Source: DASVTR01 sp036382855 (GTDB lineage Bacteria; Acidobacteriota; Blastocatellia; Pyrinomonadales; Pyrinomonadaceae). Taken from it: a DNA stretch of 64,000 nucleotides. Below are positions 24,827-34,147 of the stretch, piece by piece. The DNA lies in assembly GCA_036382855.1 (NCBI GenBank), contig DASVPO010000012.1, positions 248,001-312,000 of the forward strand, in the 5' to 3' direction. The translations under genes and the position numbers were made by a program. The stretch's first letter is position 1. The number at the start of each line of letters is the position of its first letter. The notes beneath the pieces are model-generated. The model worked only from the letters and a program-made list of their open reading frames with translations. It ran no database searches and was not told the DNA's origin.

Positions 24827-25191
24827 TTTATTTTAAGACGCACGGGCGTGGATGGTTTTTAACGAGCAGCCGCCGGAAAATATTAAAAGCGGCAAGCCCC
24901 TCGCAAAGCTTGCCGCTTTCCTCACATCAGGCGCATCGAGGTGATGCGCCATTTCTTAATGGAGGCCGCGCACTATATCATCAACCTGCCCCGCTGTCAG
25001 CAAAAAATTTACGAGCGAGATAGAAGCTCATAAATGCCGCTCAACAAACAGAGCCGGAAACCACCGCACGTACACACAATAAGAGCCTCTCTCTTAACCC
25101 TCTTTATTCAAGACAAGCTGCCGCAACTTTAATGAAATGCCAGCAAAACGTCTGCTGCGTCTGCCGCTGAAGCGGGCCACGAGTTTTCTTT
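24827..25191. other. 365-bp intergenic region with two hairpins
   Basis: It contains the hairpin at 24886-24919 and a second 8-bp one (GGCGCATC at 24930-24937, complement at 24943-24950). From about 24960 to 25191 I see no gene or repeat. It is the convergent gap between the tRNA and the sheath gene. Confidence 0.5.
24886..24919 (-). terminator. Terminator candidate for the sheath gene (minus strand)
   Basis: A perfect 11-bp stem AAAGCGGCAAG/CTTGCCGCTTT with a 12-nt loop. On the minus strand it is followed by TAATATTTTCC. It lies about 270 bases after the sheath stop, which is far, so it may also act as a barrier between convergent transcripts. Confidence 0.55.
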
Positions 25192-26802
25192 TTAGTCCTT
25201 AATGTGTCCGGCGGGTTGTCGAATCCTGATGACGACAAACTCGGCGGGCTTCAGGGGCGCAAAGCCGATGGTGATGTTGACGATGCCCAGATTGATGTCG
25301 TTCTGCGTCGTAGTCTCCCCGTCACACTTAACGTAATAGGCATCATTCGGCTTCTGGCCCTGAAGCGCGCCCTCGCGGAAGAGGCCGTACATAAACGCGC
25401 CGACATTGAGGTGAATCAACGTCCAGAGCGACTCATCGTTTGGCTCGCAGACCGTCCACTTCGTGCCCCTGTAAATGCTTTCTTCGATGAAGAGGGCAAG
25501 ACGACGGACGGGAATGTATTTGTATTCGTCGGCCAGATGGTCAGCGCCGCGAAGGGTTCGCGCGCCCCAGACGACGTGGCCGTTGACGGGAAACGAACGC
25601 AGGCAGTTGATGCCGAGCGGATTGAGTTGGCTATTGTCCGCGTCGTCAAGATTGACTTGCAGGCCGTTGATGCCTTTAAGAGTTGCGTCGAGTCCGGCGG
25701 GAGCTTTCCAGACGCCGCGCTGCGCATCGGTGCGCACCATAATTCCGGCGATGATGCCCGAAGGCACAAACACGTCCGGCTGATTGCTGCGCTGCGGGTC
25801 TGGCTGTACGACGCGCGGAAAATAGAGCGCGGCATTGCGCGCGGCAACACCAACCAGATTGAGCGTGCCGAGTCCGGCGATAGCCTTGCTGGCGGCCGTG
25901 GCGGGCGAAGCGCCCCATCCGGCCGGAGGGTCAACAATCAACATGGCCCGCCGCTTCTCGCAATAGGCCATCGCGTTTTCGTAAACGGAGGGAGCTGTGT
26001 TTGCGCCGCGTATGGGCGGCGGGATGCAGAGCAGGTTAAAGAGGTCTGCTTTAGTGAGCGCGTAAAGCCCAGTCTGATTATTTTCGTCGCCGTTGATGTC
26101 GGCGTCTGTGATGTCATTATCAGGCCCGCCTCCGATGGCGTTAACGGGGATGGGTGTCGGCGGGCTACCCGGATGATAAGTCTCCTGCGGCCTGAACCTT
26201 GTGACATCATCGTAGTTGCCGCTAGAGTTTTTCGGCACACGCGCGAGCGTAGAGCTCTGTTCGAGCACACGAGGCAGAAAGCTCTGCGCACCGGGCTGCA
26301 TTGAGACGCCCAGGAATTTCTCCGTCAACACGACGGTGTCATCAACCGTCTCGGTGATGCTCAAATTAAAAAGATGAGGGTCTGCCGGTGCATCTTGATA
26401 AGAAGGATCTTCAGTGTTGTAGTCAACGAGTGCGCTCAGGTTGTTGCCCCATGCGCCTGCGCTGGCAGCATCTATGAAAACAGAAGCGTCGGGGTCGTTC
26501 TGTCCCGTGGGCAGAGAGATGCGCGCCGTGCCTGCATCACGGATAACGCGAACGATGATGGCCTGACTGCCGCCGTTCTGGTAAAAATCGCGGACAGCGT
26601 AGCTCATCATGCTGTCTGCCCAGAGGCCGCCAAACCGGCGTTCAAAATCGTCGAAGCTGTTGATGACGATAGGCTCATCAACGGGCCCACGCAGGGCGCT
26701 GCCGATGAAGGCCGTAATGGAAGTGGCGACCCCTGCAATCGTCCTCATACTGCCTGAAATTTCTTCGATATAAACGCCCGGATAAGTAGGCTGGGTGGGC
26801 AT
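25192..26802 (-). CDS. Contractile tail sheath protein, 536 aa
   Basis: Sheath subunits polymerise around the tube of phage tails, R-pyocins and contractile injection systems. The ATG at 26802 has AAGGAGAGAG just upstream. The N-terminus (TYPGVYIEEISGSMRTIAGV, then TSITAFIGSALRGPVDEP) is the classical sheath start. The middle (about 225-390) holds the subtilisin-like sheath domain (KADLFNLLCIPPPIRG). The C-terminus (RGTKWTVCEPNDESLWTLIH to FAPLKPAEFVVIRIRQ) is the conserved handshake domain. No tube, baseplate, spike or AAA gene was found within the window, so it is an orphan or the edge of a scattered system. It is downstream of an ATP-grasp gene by 50 bp. Confidence 0.9.
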   Translation of the reverse strand: MPTQPTYPGVYIEEISGSMRTIAGVATSITAFIGSALRGPVDEPIVINSFDDFERRFGGLWADSMMSYAVRDFYQNGGSQAIIVRVIRDAGTARISLPTGQNDPDASVFIDAASAGAWGNNLSALVDYNTEDPSYQDAPADPHLFNLSITETVDDTVVLTEKFLGVSMQPGAQSFLPRVLEQSSTLARVPKNSSGNYDDVTRFRPQETYHPGSPPTPIPVNAIGGGPDNDITDADINGDENNQTGLYALTKADLFNLLCIPPPIRGANTAPSVYENAMAYCEKRRAMLIVDPPAGWGASPATAASKAIAGLGTLNLVGVAARNAALYFPRVVQPDPQRSNQPDVFVPSGIIAGIMVRTDAQRGVWKAPAGLDATLKGINGLQVNLDDADNSQLNPLGINCLRSFPVNGHVVWGARTLRGADHLADEYKYIPVRRLALFIEESIYRGTKWTVCEPNDESLWTLIHLNVGAFMYGLFREGALQGQKPNDAYYVKCDGETTTQNDINLGIVNITIGFAPLKPAEFVVIRIRQPAGHIKD

Positions 26803-26852
26803 CGCTCTCTCCTTGCTTTTCAGCACGCGCTGAGACGCGGGCGCTGGTTGAT

Positions 26853-28208
26853 TCAGGTCTGGTCAATCAAGCCCTCTATGACGAAGAAGCCTGTTTCGCC
26901 GCCGCCGGAGGAGACGTTGACAAGCGGAGTGTCGGAGAGACGCACCATAGCGCCCTCCACTTTTCCGCGAAAGATGAAAGGGTTGGTATCAACGAACATC
27001 TGCTGGAGGCTCCATTGCTGTTCGTTAAAGATGGGAAACTCTTCCGTCCGCAGGTTGAGCGCTTCCTGAACGATGTAGTCTCCGTCGGAGAGCGCGGCCG
27101 CGAGTTGTTGCTCCCAAACAGCATCCGTCGAGTGCTGGCCGAAGAAGATGCCGTGCCCGCCGTAGTCGTCGTTCGGCTTGATGATGAAATCCTGACGGTT
27201 TTTTCGCACGTGTTCGAGCAGGTCAATTGATTGCCCGCGATAGATGGTCTTCCGCTCCCTGACGCGCCTCGTCCACGGCACGCATCTTTTGATTACTTCC
27301 AACTCCGGCGAGCTAAACCAACTCGCACGCTCTTCATCCGTCAACAGTTCAAACGCTGCCTTCTTGTGAGCGATCTTGCAGCGGAAGGGATTTATCAAAC
27401 AGACATCACGATTACTGTAGGCGCGCAGCAGCGGGTGAGACTCGTCAACGCGCGCGAGAAGCTCGTGGATGATGACGCGCTTGTAGATTAAATCAATGCG
27501 AAAGTCTGCGCAGCGCAGTTGCCCGTTTTTGTATTCGAGTTCGTCGGGCGCGCAGATGATTGTGGGAACACCGCGCCCTACGAAGTAGTTGCGCAGCAGG
27601 ACAAACTCATGGGCCGTCAGCAACCCGGCCCAATCGAGGATGGCGACGTTGGGCGTTGCGTGGCCGCCCCATTCTTTGTAGGTCGCGAGTAGAGCCTGCA
27701 AAAGTGTTTCAACCGAATCGAACTGCCGCAGTTGATAATGCGCGGCGAGGGCTGGCAGCGCCCCGACTTCAAACAATACCTGGTTGAGTCCATTCTGGTC
27801 TGTGAGGCTCGAAGGATTCTCGGCGTTGTATTCGACAAACTTCACCTCTCCGTCTGTCACGAAGGCATCGAGGCGCGTGGTGACGGTCGAAGAGCGGAAG
27901 CCCGGCTCGATGAGGGCCATACGCCGTTCATTCTCGCGCAGGCCGACGCTCTCCATCAGAGAAGGATTCTCTACGAGCGCGTCAACTACCTTATCAAACG
28001 CACCGGCCAGCACCTCGGAGGCATACACGAGGCGGTCGTACTGCTCGCGCGTGAGCAGGTGCGGGCGCAGGGAGATTCCCAACTCACGCCCGCCGTAAGC
28101 GAGGCGGTTAACCCTCATCGCCTCCTTCAAGCGCGCGAAAAACTCCGGCGTCAGACTCTCGTCCGCCGACAGCATACGGTGATACTCTTCAATCACACGC
28201 TCGCGCAT
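26853..28208 (-). CDS. ATP-grasp ligase-like protein (circularly permuted type), 451 aa
   Basis: The C-terminal part contains an ATP-grasp core: FIIKPNDDYGGHGIFFGQHS (nucleotide-binding Lys and glycine loop), YIVQEALNLRTEEFPIF, and MVRLSDTPLVNVSSGGGETG (metal-binding end). The middle segment VKFVEYNAENPSSLTDQNGL resembles the pre-ATP-grasp domain of glutathionylspermidine synthase and circularly permuted ATP-grasp families. Such enzymes join a carboxylate to an amine or thiol with ATP. The substrate is unknown. The ATG at 28208 has AAGGGG 12-16 nt upstream, and the sheath gene follows after 50 bp, probably in one transcript. No published link between these families is known to me. Confidence 0.72.
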   Translation of the reverse strand: MRERVIEEYHRMLSADESLTPEFFARLKEAMRVNRLAYGGRELGISLRPHLLTREQYDRLVYASEVLAGAFDKVVDALVENPSLMESVGLRENERRMALIEPGFRSSTVTTRLDAFVTDGEVKFVEYNAENPSSLTDQNGLNQVLFEVGALPALAAHYQLRQFDSVETLLQALLATYKEWGGHATPNVAILDWAGLLTAHEFVLLRNYFVGRGVPTIICAPDELEYKNGQLRCADFRIDLIYKRVIIHELLARVDESHPLLRAYSNRDVCLINPFRCKIAHKKAAFELLTDEERASWFSSPELEVIKRCVPWTRRVRERKTIYRGQSIDLLEHVRKNRQDFIIKPNDDYGGHGIFFGQHSTDAVWEQQLAAALSDGDYIVQEALNLRTEEFPIFNEQQWSLQQMFVDTNPFIFRGKVEGAMVRLSDTPLVNVSSGGGETGFFVIEGLIDQT

Positions 28209-28343
28209 TCTTCATTGTCGCCCCTTCAAGATTGATGCGGCGCAACTTAACACAGGAACGCGCTTCTACGCTAACACTACAAACCGTTTTGAGATGAACT
28301 CTCGACCCGGTGGGCCAACTTCGGATGCCGGATAACTGGTTAA

Positions 28344-28407
28344 CAACAAAGTAATCGGAACGAGAGCTTTCATATACGGTCAAGCTCTCGTTCCGATTAT
28401 TTTGTTG
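28344..28407 (-). terminator. Strong hairpin terminator of the subtilase gene
   Basis: Two 26-nt arms (28344-28369 and 28382-28407) match at 25 of 26 positions around a 12-nt loop; the core is CGGAACGAGAGCTT. On the minus strand it follows the stop by 21 bases and is followed by TTTGTTGTT. It is unusually long for a simple terminator. Confidence 0.8.
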
Positions 28408-28428
28408 ATGAGAATTTGTGCTGTGCGG

Positions 28429-30864
28429 TCAGGGCGCGCAGTCGTTGTCTGTGCGTGTGACGACCGTGCTGAAGCGCTCCTGATATTCTCTGGAGGTGAT
28501 GAAGGCGCAGACCATGCTCTTGTAGCCGCTCATGTCGCTGGGCAGGCGGTTGTTGAGAATGCCTAACCAGAAATCATAGCCGCCCTGATCGGGTTCGCGA
28601 CGCAGGTAGCCGAAGTATTGCGTCAGGACGAAGGCCGCGTTGTAGTGGCGATTATGCAGCTCTCTGTTTTCGACCACTTCGCGCAGGATTTCACCGCGCC
28701 CAAGACGATTGTTGTTCAAGTCGTCAATCTGGCGCGAGCGCGTCGCCGCGTCCGGCGTAATCTCCGCGTTGCGGTATAGCTCGTCAACGAATTGCTCGTT
28801 GCTCAAGACATCGAAGCGGGCGCGAAAATCGGTGCGGTTGGCCCAGGCGTTGGCGTAGTCGCGCTTGCTCGCCTCCGTGCCTACCAGTTGCGCGCTGCGG
28901 CTGAGCGCCTGCACTTCGGGAATAAACTGCTGGTAGGTCGGCCGCCGGTTGAAGGAGACTTTTTCCAGCTTGTAGACGAAATAGCCTGTCTGCTGAAACT
29001 CGTTTTCGACGAAGAAGGCTGCCGAGACATCGCGGCGACGTTGATTGATGCAATGCGCGTCCGACCCGCAACGGACGATCTCGCTGGACCAGTAATCAAG
29101 GCCGCCCTGATCAGGCGCGCGGTTGAGAAAGTCGTGATATTGCTGGCGTACGAAATTCACGTTGTCGTCAATGACAGTGCCCGGAGTTCCGCCTAACGGG
29201 TCGTCATCTTCAATCTCAAGTTCGGCGATGCTCAAGCCTCCAAGCGTTGCGCCGCCCGTGATGTTAGACAAAATGAGCTTGGCGCTTTCGTCCGGCTCAT
29301 CGAAATTGTCCTGATTAATCAGTACAGAAAAAGTCTTGCTGGTTTCGCCGGGCGCGAAATAGAGCGTGCCCGACGTGAGCGTGAAATCCGCATGCTGCTT
29401 GGCCGTGTCTGTGCTCGTTCCATGAAGGCCGACGCTGTAGTCAACAGTCGCCGGGGTAGTCGTCGGCTCGGAGCGAATGACCGTTACCTGAATCTTGCCA
29501 GCGCCTTCGAGGGCTTCAAACTCGTCTGTGGCAAACTGTATGACGTTTGGCCCAGGCGTCGGCGCGTCTTCGGGCTGTGTCGTGACTGCGCGTGCGGCGT
29601 CAACGCGCGAGCGAACGTCAGCGTCAATGCGTTTGGAAGTGTTCTCGATTTGAGCGATGATTTTGCTCGGCCTGAGATTGGGGAAGGCCGCGCGCACAAG
29701 CGCCACTTCGCCAGCCGCTAGAGGGGCTGCCATCGAAGTGCCTCTCCAAGTGCCAAACTGCCCGCCCGGCACACTGCTCAGAATGCGGTCGCCCGGAGCC
29801 GCGACTTTAATCCACGAACCGTGTGTCGAAAAACTGGTGAGCTGGTCTGTCTCGTTGGTGGCGGCGACGGCCAGCAGCCCGTTAATGTTTTCGGCTGCCG
29901 GATATTCCTCTATCTGCGTGCCACGATTGCCCGCGGCGGCGACGACGACGACGTTATAATTCTGACCGGCAATCGGCGAAGACGGGTCTGCATCATCAGG
30001 GTAATCGCTGCACGCGCGGTCAAGAAGGCTCGATAGCAGGTTTGTCTTCCTCAGTGTGCTCAAGCTGAGGTTGATGACGTTGGCTCCGTCGGCGGTGTTG
30101 GGATTGCCGTCAGGGTCAACGGCGTAAGCCAGAGCTTCGGCCAGAACCCAGATGTTTCCGACGCCGTTTCGGTCCAGCACTCTGATGGGAATAATCTTCG
30201 CGTCGGGCGCGACGAGCGCAATGAGTCCTGCAACGTGAGTGCCGTGACCGTACGGGCCGTTCTCCACGCTGCCAACCTCGGAGGGGTCGTTGTCGTCGTC
30301 AACAAAATCGTAACCCTGCAACAGACGGCCTGCGAGGATGGGGTGCGTTCTGTCAACGCCCGTATCCAGCACGGCTACTCTCACGCCAGCCCCACGCGTC
30401 ACGTTATGCGCGGTGGGAAGCCGCAGCATTTGCGCAGCCCACTGTGACCTGTATGTTGTCTCATCGCCGCCGACGCCGTAAGAATCCCCGACGCCCCATG
30501 ATGGCTTGTTTGCCTCCGGCGCGTTAGCCAGATAGTTTGGCTCTGCATAAATCACGCGCAGTTGCGGGTCGGCCCTGAGCGCCGTCACCTTCTGCTGAAC
30601 GGATGCGCCGTCAGTTATCTTCAGTCTATAAATTGGACGAGAGCCAAACTGGCCGAGCGGAGCGGGGGCAAGACCGTATTGCGCGGTGACGGCCGGAAGA
30701 ACAGTTGTGCTCGATAGCTTAACGACGACCTCGCCGCGTACGTAATCGTCATCCGAACCCTGCGCTCGAACGATTGCCGCAGAGTGCGGCAGAACCAGCA
30801 GCAGCGCGGGAAGAATCCACAACAGATTCAGACGGATTCTCAGGAGACGACGGATACGGGGCAT
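28429..30864 (-). CDS. Secreted subtilisin-like protease (S8) with Calx-beta and DUF4214-like modules, 811 aa
   Basis: An S8 serine protease acting outside the cell. The signal peptide is about residues 1-34. The propeptide (40-110, RGEVVVKLSS... VIYAEPNYLA) is of the fervidolysin-like type. The triad is visible: Asp167 in VAVLDTGVD, His210 in GHGTHVAGL and Ser377 in GTSMAAPLAAG. A Calx-beta domain follows (about 440-555). The C-terminus (about 565-811) is a DUF4214-like module with CGSDAHC and the tail VVTRTDNDCAP. GAGGA lies 10 bases before the ATG. The shared C-terminal module links it to the proteins at 7278 and 11082. Strong call for the protease; the substrate is unknown. Confidence 0.93.
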   Translation of the reverse strand: MPRIRRLLRIRLNLLWILPALLLVLPHSAAIVRAQGSDDDYVRGEVVVKLSSTTVLPAVTAQYGLAPAPLGQFGSRPIYRLKITDGASVQQKVTALRADPQLRVIYAEPNYLANAPEANKPSWGVGDSYGVGGDETTYRSQWAAQMLRLPTAHNVTRGAGVRVAVLDTGVDRTHPILAGRLLQGYDFVDDDNDPSEVGSVENGPYGHGTHVAGLIALVAPDAKIIPIRVLDRNGVGNIWVLAEALAYAVDPDGNPNTADGANVINLSLSTLRKTNLLSSLLDRACSDYPDDADPSSPIAGQNYNVVVVAAAGNRGTQIEEYPAAENINGLLAVAATNETDQLTSFSTHGSWIKVAAPGDRILSSVPGGQFGTWRGTSMAAPLAAGEVALVRAAFPNLRPSKIIAQIENTSKRIDADVRSRVDAARAVTTQPEDAPTPGPNVIQFATDEFEALEGAGKIQVTVIRSEPTTTPATVDYSVGLHGTSTDTAKQHADFTLTSGTLYFAPGETSKTFSVLINQDNFDEPDESAKLILSNITGGATLGGLSIAELEIEDDDPLGGTPGTVIDDNVNFVRQQYHDFLNRAPDQGGLDYWSSEIVRCGSDAHCINQRRRDVSAAFFVENEFQQTGYFVYKLEKVSFNRRPTYQQFIPEVQALSRSAQLVGTEASKRDYANAWANRTDFRARFDVLSNEQFVDELYRNAEITPDAATRSRQIDDLNNNRLGRGEILREVVENRELHNRHYNAAFVLTQYFGYLRREPDQGGYDFWLGILNNRLPSDMSGYKSMVCAFITSREYQERFSTVVTRTDNDCAP

Positions 30865-31176
30865 TCTGTATGATTCCTCTATCTTTAAAAACAGCCGGGC
30901 GCGAGAACTGTTTTAACAAAACGCGCTCTCGCACAAACGACAGCCCGGATTGCTACCTAAAAGAGACCTCTTACCGAGATAACAGTGCGCGTCGGCGCTC
31001 AGAAAATACATTCTATCGGGATTATTTCAGCGTCATCAGCAGGGGATATTACGATGCACCAGGCGCGCCGTGAGTTTCCTCTAACAACAGAAGAAGAGTA
31101 GACGCAGGAAAGCCCTCTTTTACGGCCTTTTCTTTCGGTTTTTAACCTGTTAACTCTTTTAACTCCGCCCTTCCCT
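30865..31176. other. 312-bp gap between the CHAT and subtilase genes
   Basis: It holds the upstream region of the subtilase (a weak ribosome site near 30875) and the 3' region of the CHAT gene. A poor stem (AAAGGCC with GGGCTTT, one mismatch) near 31108-31133 may end the CHAT transcript. No gene or clear repeat was seen. Confidence 0.4.
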
Positions 31177-34014
31177 TCACCATCTACCGACCAGCACGAA
31201 GGGCGACCAGAAGAAAGGGTGCGGCTGTTCCTGAAGTTGGGCGCGTTGTGCCGCACGGAGCGCTGAGGCCGGAGCGTCGCCCGCGCGCAGCCGCCCGTAA
31301 AAGTCTGTCATCAACGCAGCGGTCGCCGCATCGTCAACCGTCCAGAGGCTCAGCAGAAGCGTCGGCGCGCCAGCAGAGAAAAAGCCGCGCGCAAGTCCTA
31401 TCAGTTCGTCACCGGGCGCGACGGCGCTGACGCCCGTCTCGCAGGCGCTCAATGTCACAAGCTCACAATGCAAATCAAGGTTGTAAGCATCCCTGACGGT
31501 CAGCCAGCCGTTCGTCAATCGCAGGGAAGAAAAGAGCGGATTATCGGGACGAAACTGTCCGTGGCAGGCCAGGTGCAAGAGGTCTGCGCGCGGCGCGTGC
31601 TGCCTGACAGCAGCGAGCGTCGCGCGCTCGTCCATCAAAACCACGGCTTCTGGAAAGAGCGGCGTCAGGCTCTCGATTTCAGCGCGCACGAGCGGCGTCT
31701 GCTCGTCTTCAACTCCGAGCAGCAGAGCACGCTCAAGCGATTTGTGCGGGCGTTGCAGACAATGACGCAGGACGACGGCGCTCGGCGTATAGCAGACTTC
31801 GCGCCGCTCTATCAGGTAGCTCGTGCCGTCGTGCAAAGCCTGAAAGGGAACGTAGTGCAGCGCGCGATGCGAGACGATCATCAATCGCCGCTCGCCAATT
31901 AAATCTTCCACGGGCGCAAGCAGCAGTTCATACAACTCCTGCAAGTAGTAGACGGCGCGCGTCGTCAGATGCGGAAGATGCTTGCGCATGCGGGCCGCGC
32001 CGTAGCGTAGAGAATCAATCTGAAAACGTAGCTGGCCGAGCGCCGCATTGACCTCTTCTTCCGGGCCGAGGCCGCGCACAACCTCGACTCCTCTGTCCGT
32101 GACGACGAAGGCCAGCAACTCGCCGTCAAGAGTTGTGTACTCGACGAGGGCCGTGTGTGTGCCGAGGTCGTTTTGAAGTTGCGCGATGTCAAGCTGCTCG
32201 ACCTGTGTGAGCGCTGTCTGGCCGCGATGCTGTAGCTGGCGCATGATTTCCAGCGTCTCGCGTTCGCGCTCGCGCGCGGCATCCTGCAACGCGGATAACT
32301 CTTTCGCGCCGCGCTCTGCGTCGGTTGCGACAGGGCGGTTAATCTGGCTGTAGAACCAGTTTAACTCCTCTCGCAATTCGTCGAGACGCGCGAGCAATTG
32401 AGTCTCGAAGGGGTCGCGCGCCTGCGTCGGGAGTTTCAGTTGTCCGCCGAGCATGTCAACTAAGGCTCTTGAGCGTGCGCGCTCAAGAAAGCCGAGCGCT
32501 TCGGCCGCACGATTCGTTCTTTCGTCCTCAAGACACAGGCGCACAAGCTCATCGTAGGGCGCAAGCTTATCTGCGAAGAAGGCTGTGCGAAACTCTTCGG
32601 CCGGAAGCGGCGCACGCAGGTCTTCGATGAAGGCGACGGCTCTTTTGAAGAAGGATTCGGCGGCGTCGCGATCGCCTGTTCTGGCCGCGAGCAGTCCGAG
32701 CGAGGTATAGCAGCGTTGGACGATTTGCGGCTGGTCGTGTGTTCCGGCGTCGCGCAGTGTGGCTTCAAAGAGCGTGCGCGCTTCCGTCAGGTTGTCTTGC
32801 TGTCGCTCCGCTTCGCCGCGCAGCCAGCGTGCGAGCAACATGCGTCGCCATGTGCCCACGTCTGCGAAAGGTCCTTCGGCTTCTTCCGCCGCGGCGCGTG
32901 CCTCGCTGTAGTTGCCTTCCGACAGATGAAGCTGCGCAGTCATCAGCATCACTGACGCTTCACCGACGGAGTTTTCCTCTGCGGCGTAAAGCGTGCGCGC
33001 GTCAGCCAAAAGCGCGTGCGCGTGCTCAGCTTGACCGAGCAGAATCATCGCCCGTCCGTGTTGGGCCAGCGCGCGTGCCTGTTCGGCGCGCATCCCCAAC
33101 TGCGCAAACGTTTGAATCACTCGCTCGTAAATAGCCGCCGCTTCGGGAGCAAGATTCAACTCAAGGTAGGCGTCTGCCAGTTCAAGCTCGACGGTCGCGG
33201 ACTCATGGGCCATGCCGAGCACGGCATACTTGCGGCGCGAGCGTTCAAGGTAATCAAGAGCGCGGTCGTAGCGCCCCTGAAAGAGTGATAGCTCGCCGAT
33301 GCTGCACTCGATTTCGGCCTGAATGACGACCAACTTCGCCTTCTCTGCGCGCTCCAAGGCTTGATTGTAAAGGCTCTCGGCGGAACGGAATTTATGCTGG
33401 ACGGCGTGAGTGATGGCGAGGCAATTTTCTATCTGCGCGAGCCGCTTCTGGTCGTTGAGAGTGATGAAGCGGTCGCGTGCGGCGAGTTGGAATTGTTCTG
33501 CTTCCTGATAACAATCGCGACGCAGGTAGATGTTGCCCAGGTTTTGTTCGATGACACCGGCGGCCAGCGGGTCGTCGTGAGCAACGAGGACATCGCGCGC
33601 ACGCAGGCCACACGCAATCGCCTCGTCGTAACGCCCAAGCATCGCCAGACCGATAAGCTTGCTGACCTGTGTTGCAGCGGCCGTGCCCGGCTTGCCCAGA
33701 GAGACGAAACGCGCCTCCGCATCATCTAGATGCGCGATGGCGCGTTCCATTTGTCCTTCGATGAGGGCGGCCAGCCCTGCGCCCCACGCAGCGAGCGCAG
33801 CGATTTCCGCATCGTTCGTTCGCGCTGCCAGCGCATGAAGCGCGGCGGCCGCGCGGGTCGAGCGAGCAGGATTGCTGCTCCAACCATCGAGGCAGATGTC
33901 CTTGAGCGTAGAGGCCAGCTCAAAATCTATCAGCGCAGCATGCGTGGTCAACAAGGCTTCACGTTCAGCCTCATCAGCCTCCGCGAGACGCGCTGCCAGT
34001 TCTGCACGCTCCAT
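31177..34014 (-). CDS. TPR-CHAT (caspase-like) protease, 945 aa
   Basis: The N-terminal two thirds are TPR repeats (for example LGNIYLRRDCYQEAEQFQLA and LAITHAVQHKFRSAESLYNQ). A helical linker follows, then a C-terminal CHAT domain. The caspase-type dyad is present: His in LLHLACHGQF (about residue 818) and Cys in LVTLSACETG (about 858). CHAT proteases cut partner proteins; TPRs bind partners. The start at 34014 (MERAELAARLAEADEAEREA) is favoured; in-frame ATGs at 34083 and 34119 are possible. It follows an anti-sigma gene by 133 bp on the same strand, so the sigma, anti-sigma and CHAT genes are probably one unit. Inference: it may cleave or be controlled by a component of this signalling set. 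Confidence 0.88.
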   Translation of the reverse strand: MERAELAARLAEADEAEREALLTTHAALIDFELASTLKDICLDGWSSNPARSTRAAAALHALAARTNDAEIAALAAWGAGLAALIEGQMERAIAHLDDAEARFVSLGKPGTAAATQVSKLIGLAMLGRYDEAIACGLRARDVLVAHDDPLAAGVIEQNLGNIYLRRDCYQEAEQFQLAARDRFITLNDQKRLAQIENCLAITHAVQHKFRSAESLYNQALERAEKAKLVVIQAEIECSIGELSLFQGRYDRALDYLERSRRKYAVLGMAHESATVELELADAYLELNLAPEAAAIYERVIQTFAQLGMRAEQARALAQHGRAMILLGQAEHAHALLADARTLYAAEENSVGEASVMLMTAQLHLSEGNYSEARAAAEEAEGPFADVGTWRRMLLARWLRGEAERQQDNLTEARTLFEATLRDAGTHDQPQIVQRCYTSLGLLAARTGDRDAAESFFKRAVAFIEDLRAPLPAEEFRTAFFADKLAPYDELVRLCLEDERTNRAAEALGFLERARSRALVDMLGGQLKLPTQARDPFETQLLARLDELREELNWFYSQINRPVATDAERGAKELSALQDAARERERETLEIMRQLQHRGQTALTQVEQLDIAQLQNDLGTHTALVEYTTLDGELLAFVVTDRGVEVVRGLGPEEEVNAALGQLRFQIDSLRYGAARMRKHLPHLTTRAVYYLQELYELLLAPVEDLIGERRLMIVSHRALHYVPFQALHDGTSYLIERREVCYTPSAVVLRHCLQRPHKSLERALLLGVEDEQTPLVRAEIESLTPLFPEAVVLMDERATLAAVRQHAPRADLLHLACHGQFRPDNPLFSSLRLTNGWLTVRDAYNLDLHCELVTLSACETGVSAVAPGDELIGLARGFFSAGAPTLLLSLWTVDDAATAALMTDFYGRLRAGDAPASALRAAQRAQLQEQPHPFFWSPFVLVGRW

Positions 34015-34147
34015 GTCTCTGAAACCTTTAACAGTTTGTCCGTGGCTTTTTTTGCTCGCCCGTTTAGCATAACTGTGGGCCATCTTCCCATCAAGCGACG
34101 ATGAAAAGATGGCCCGCAAGTTATTTTCCGCTTGAGCTTAGACGGCT

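Noticed and set aside
25192..26802. Prophage or complete contractile injection system around the sheath gene.
   Set aside because: Only the sheath is present; neighbours are not phage genes.
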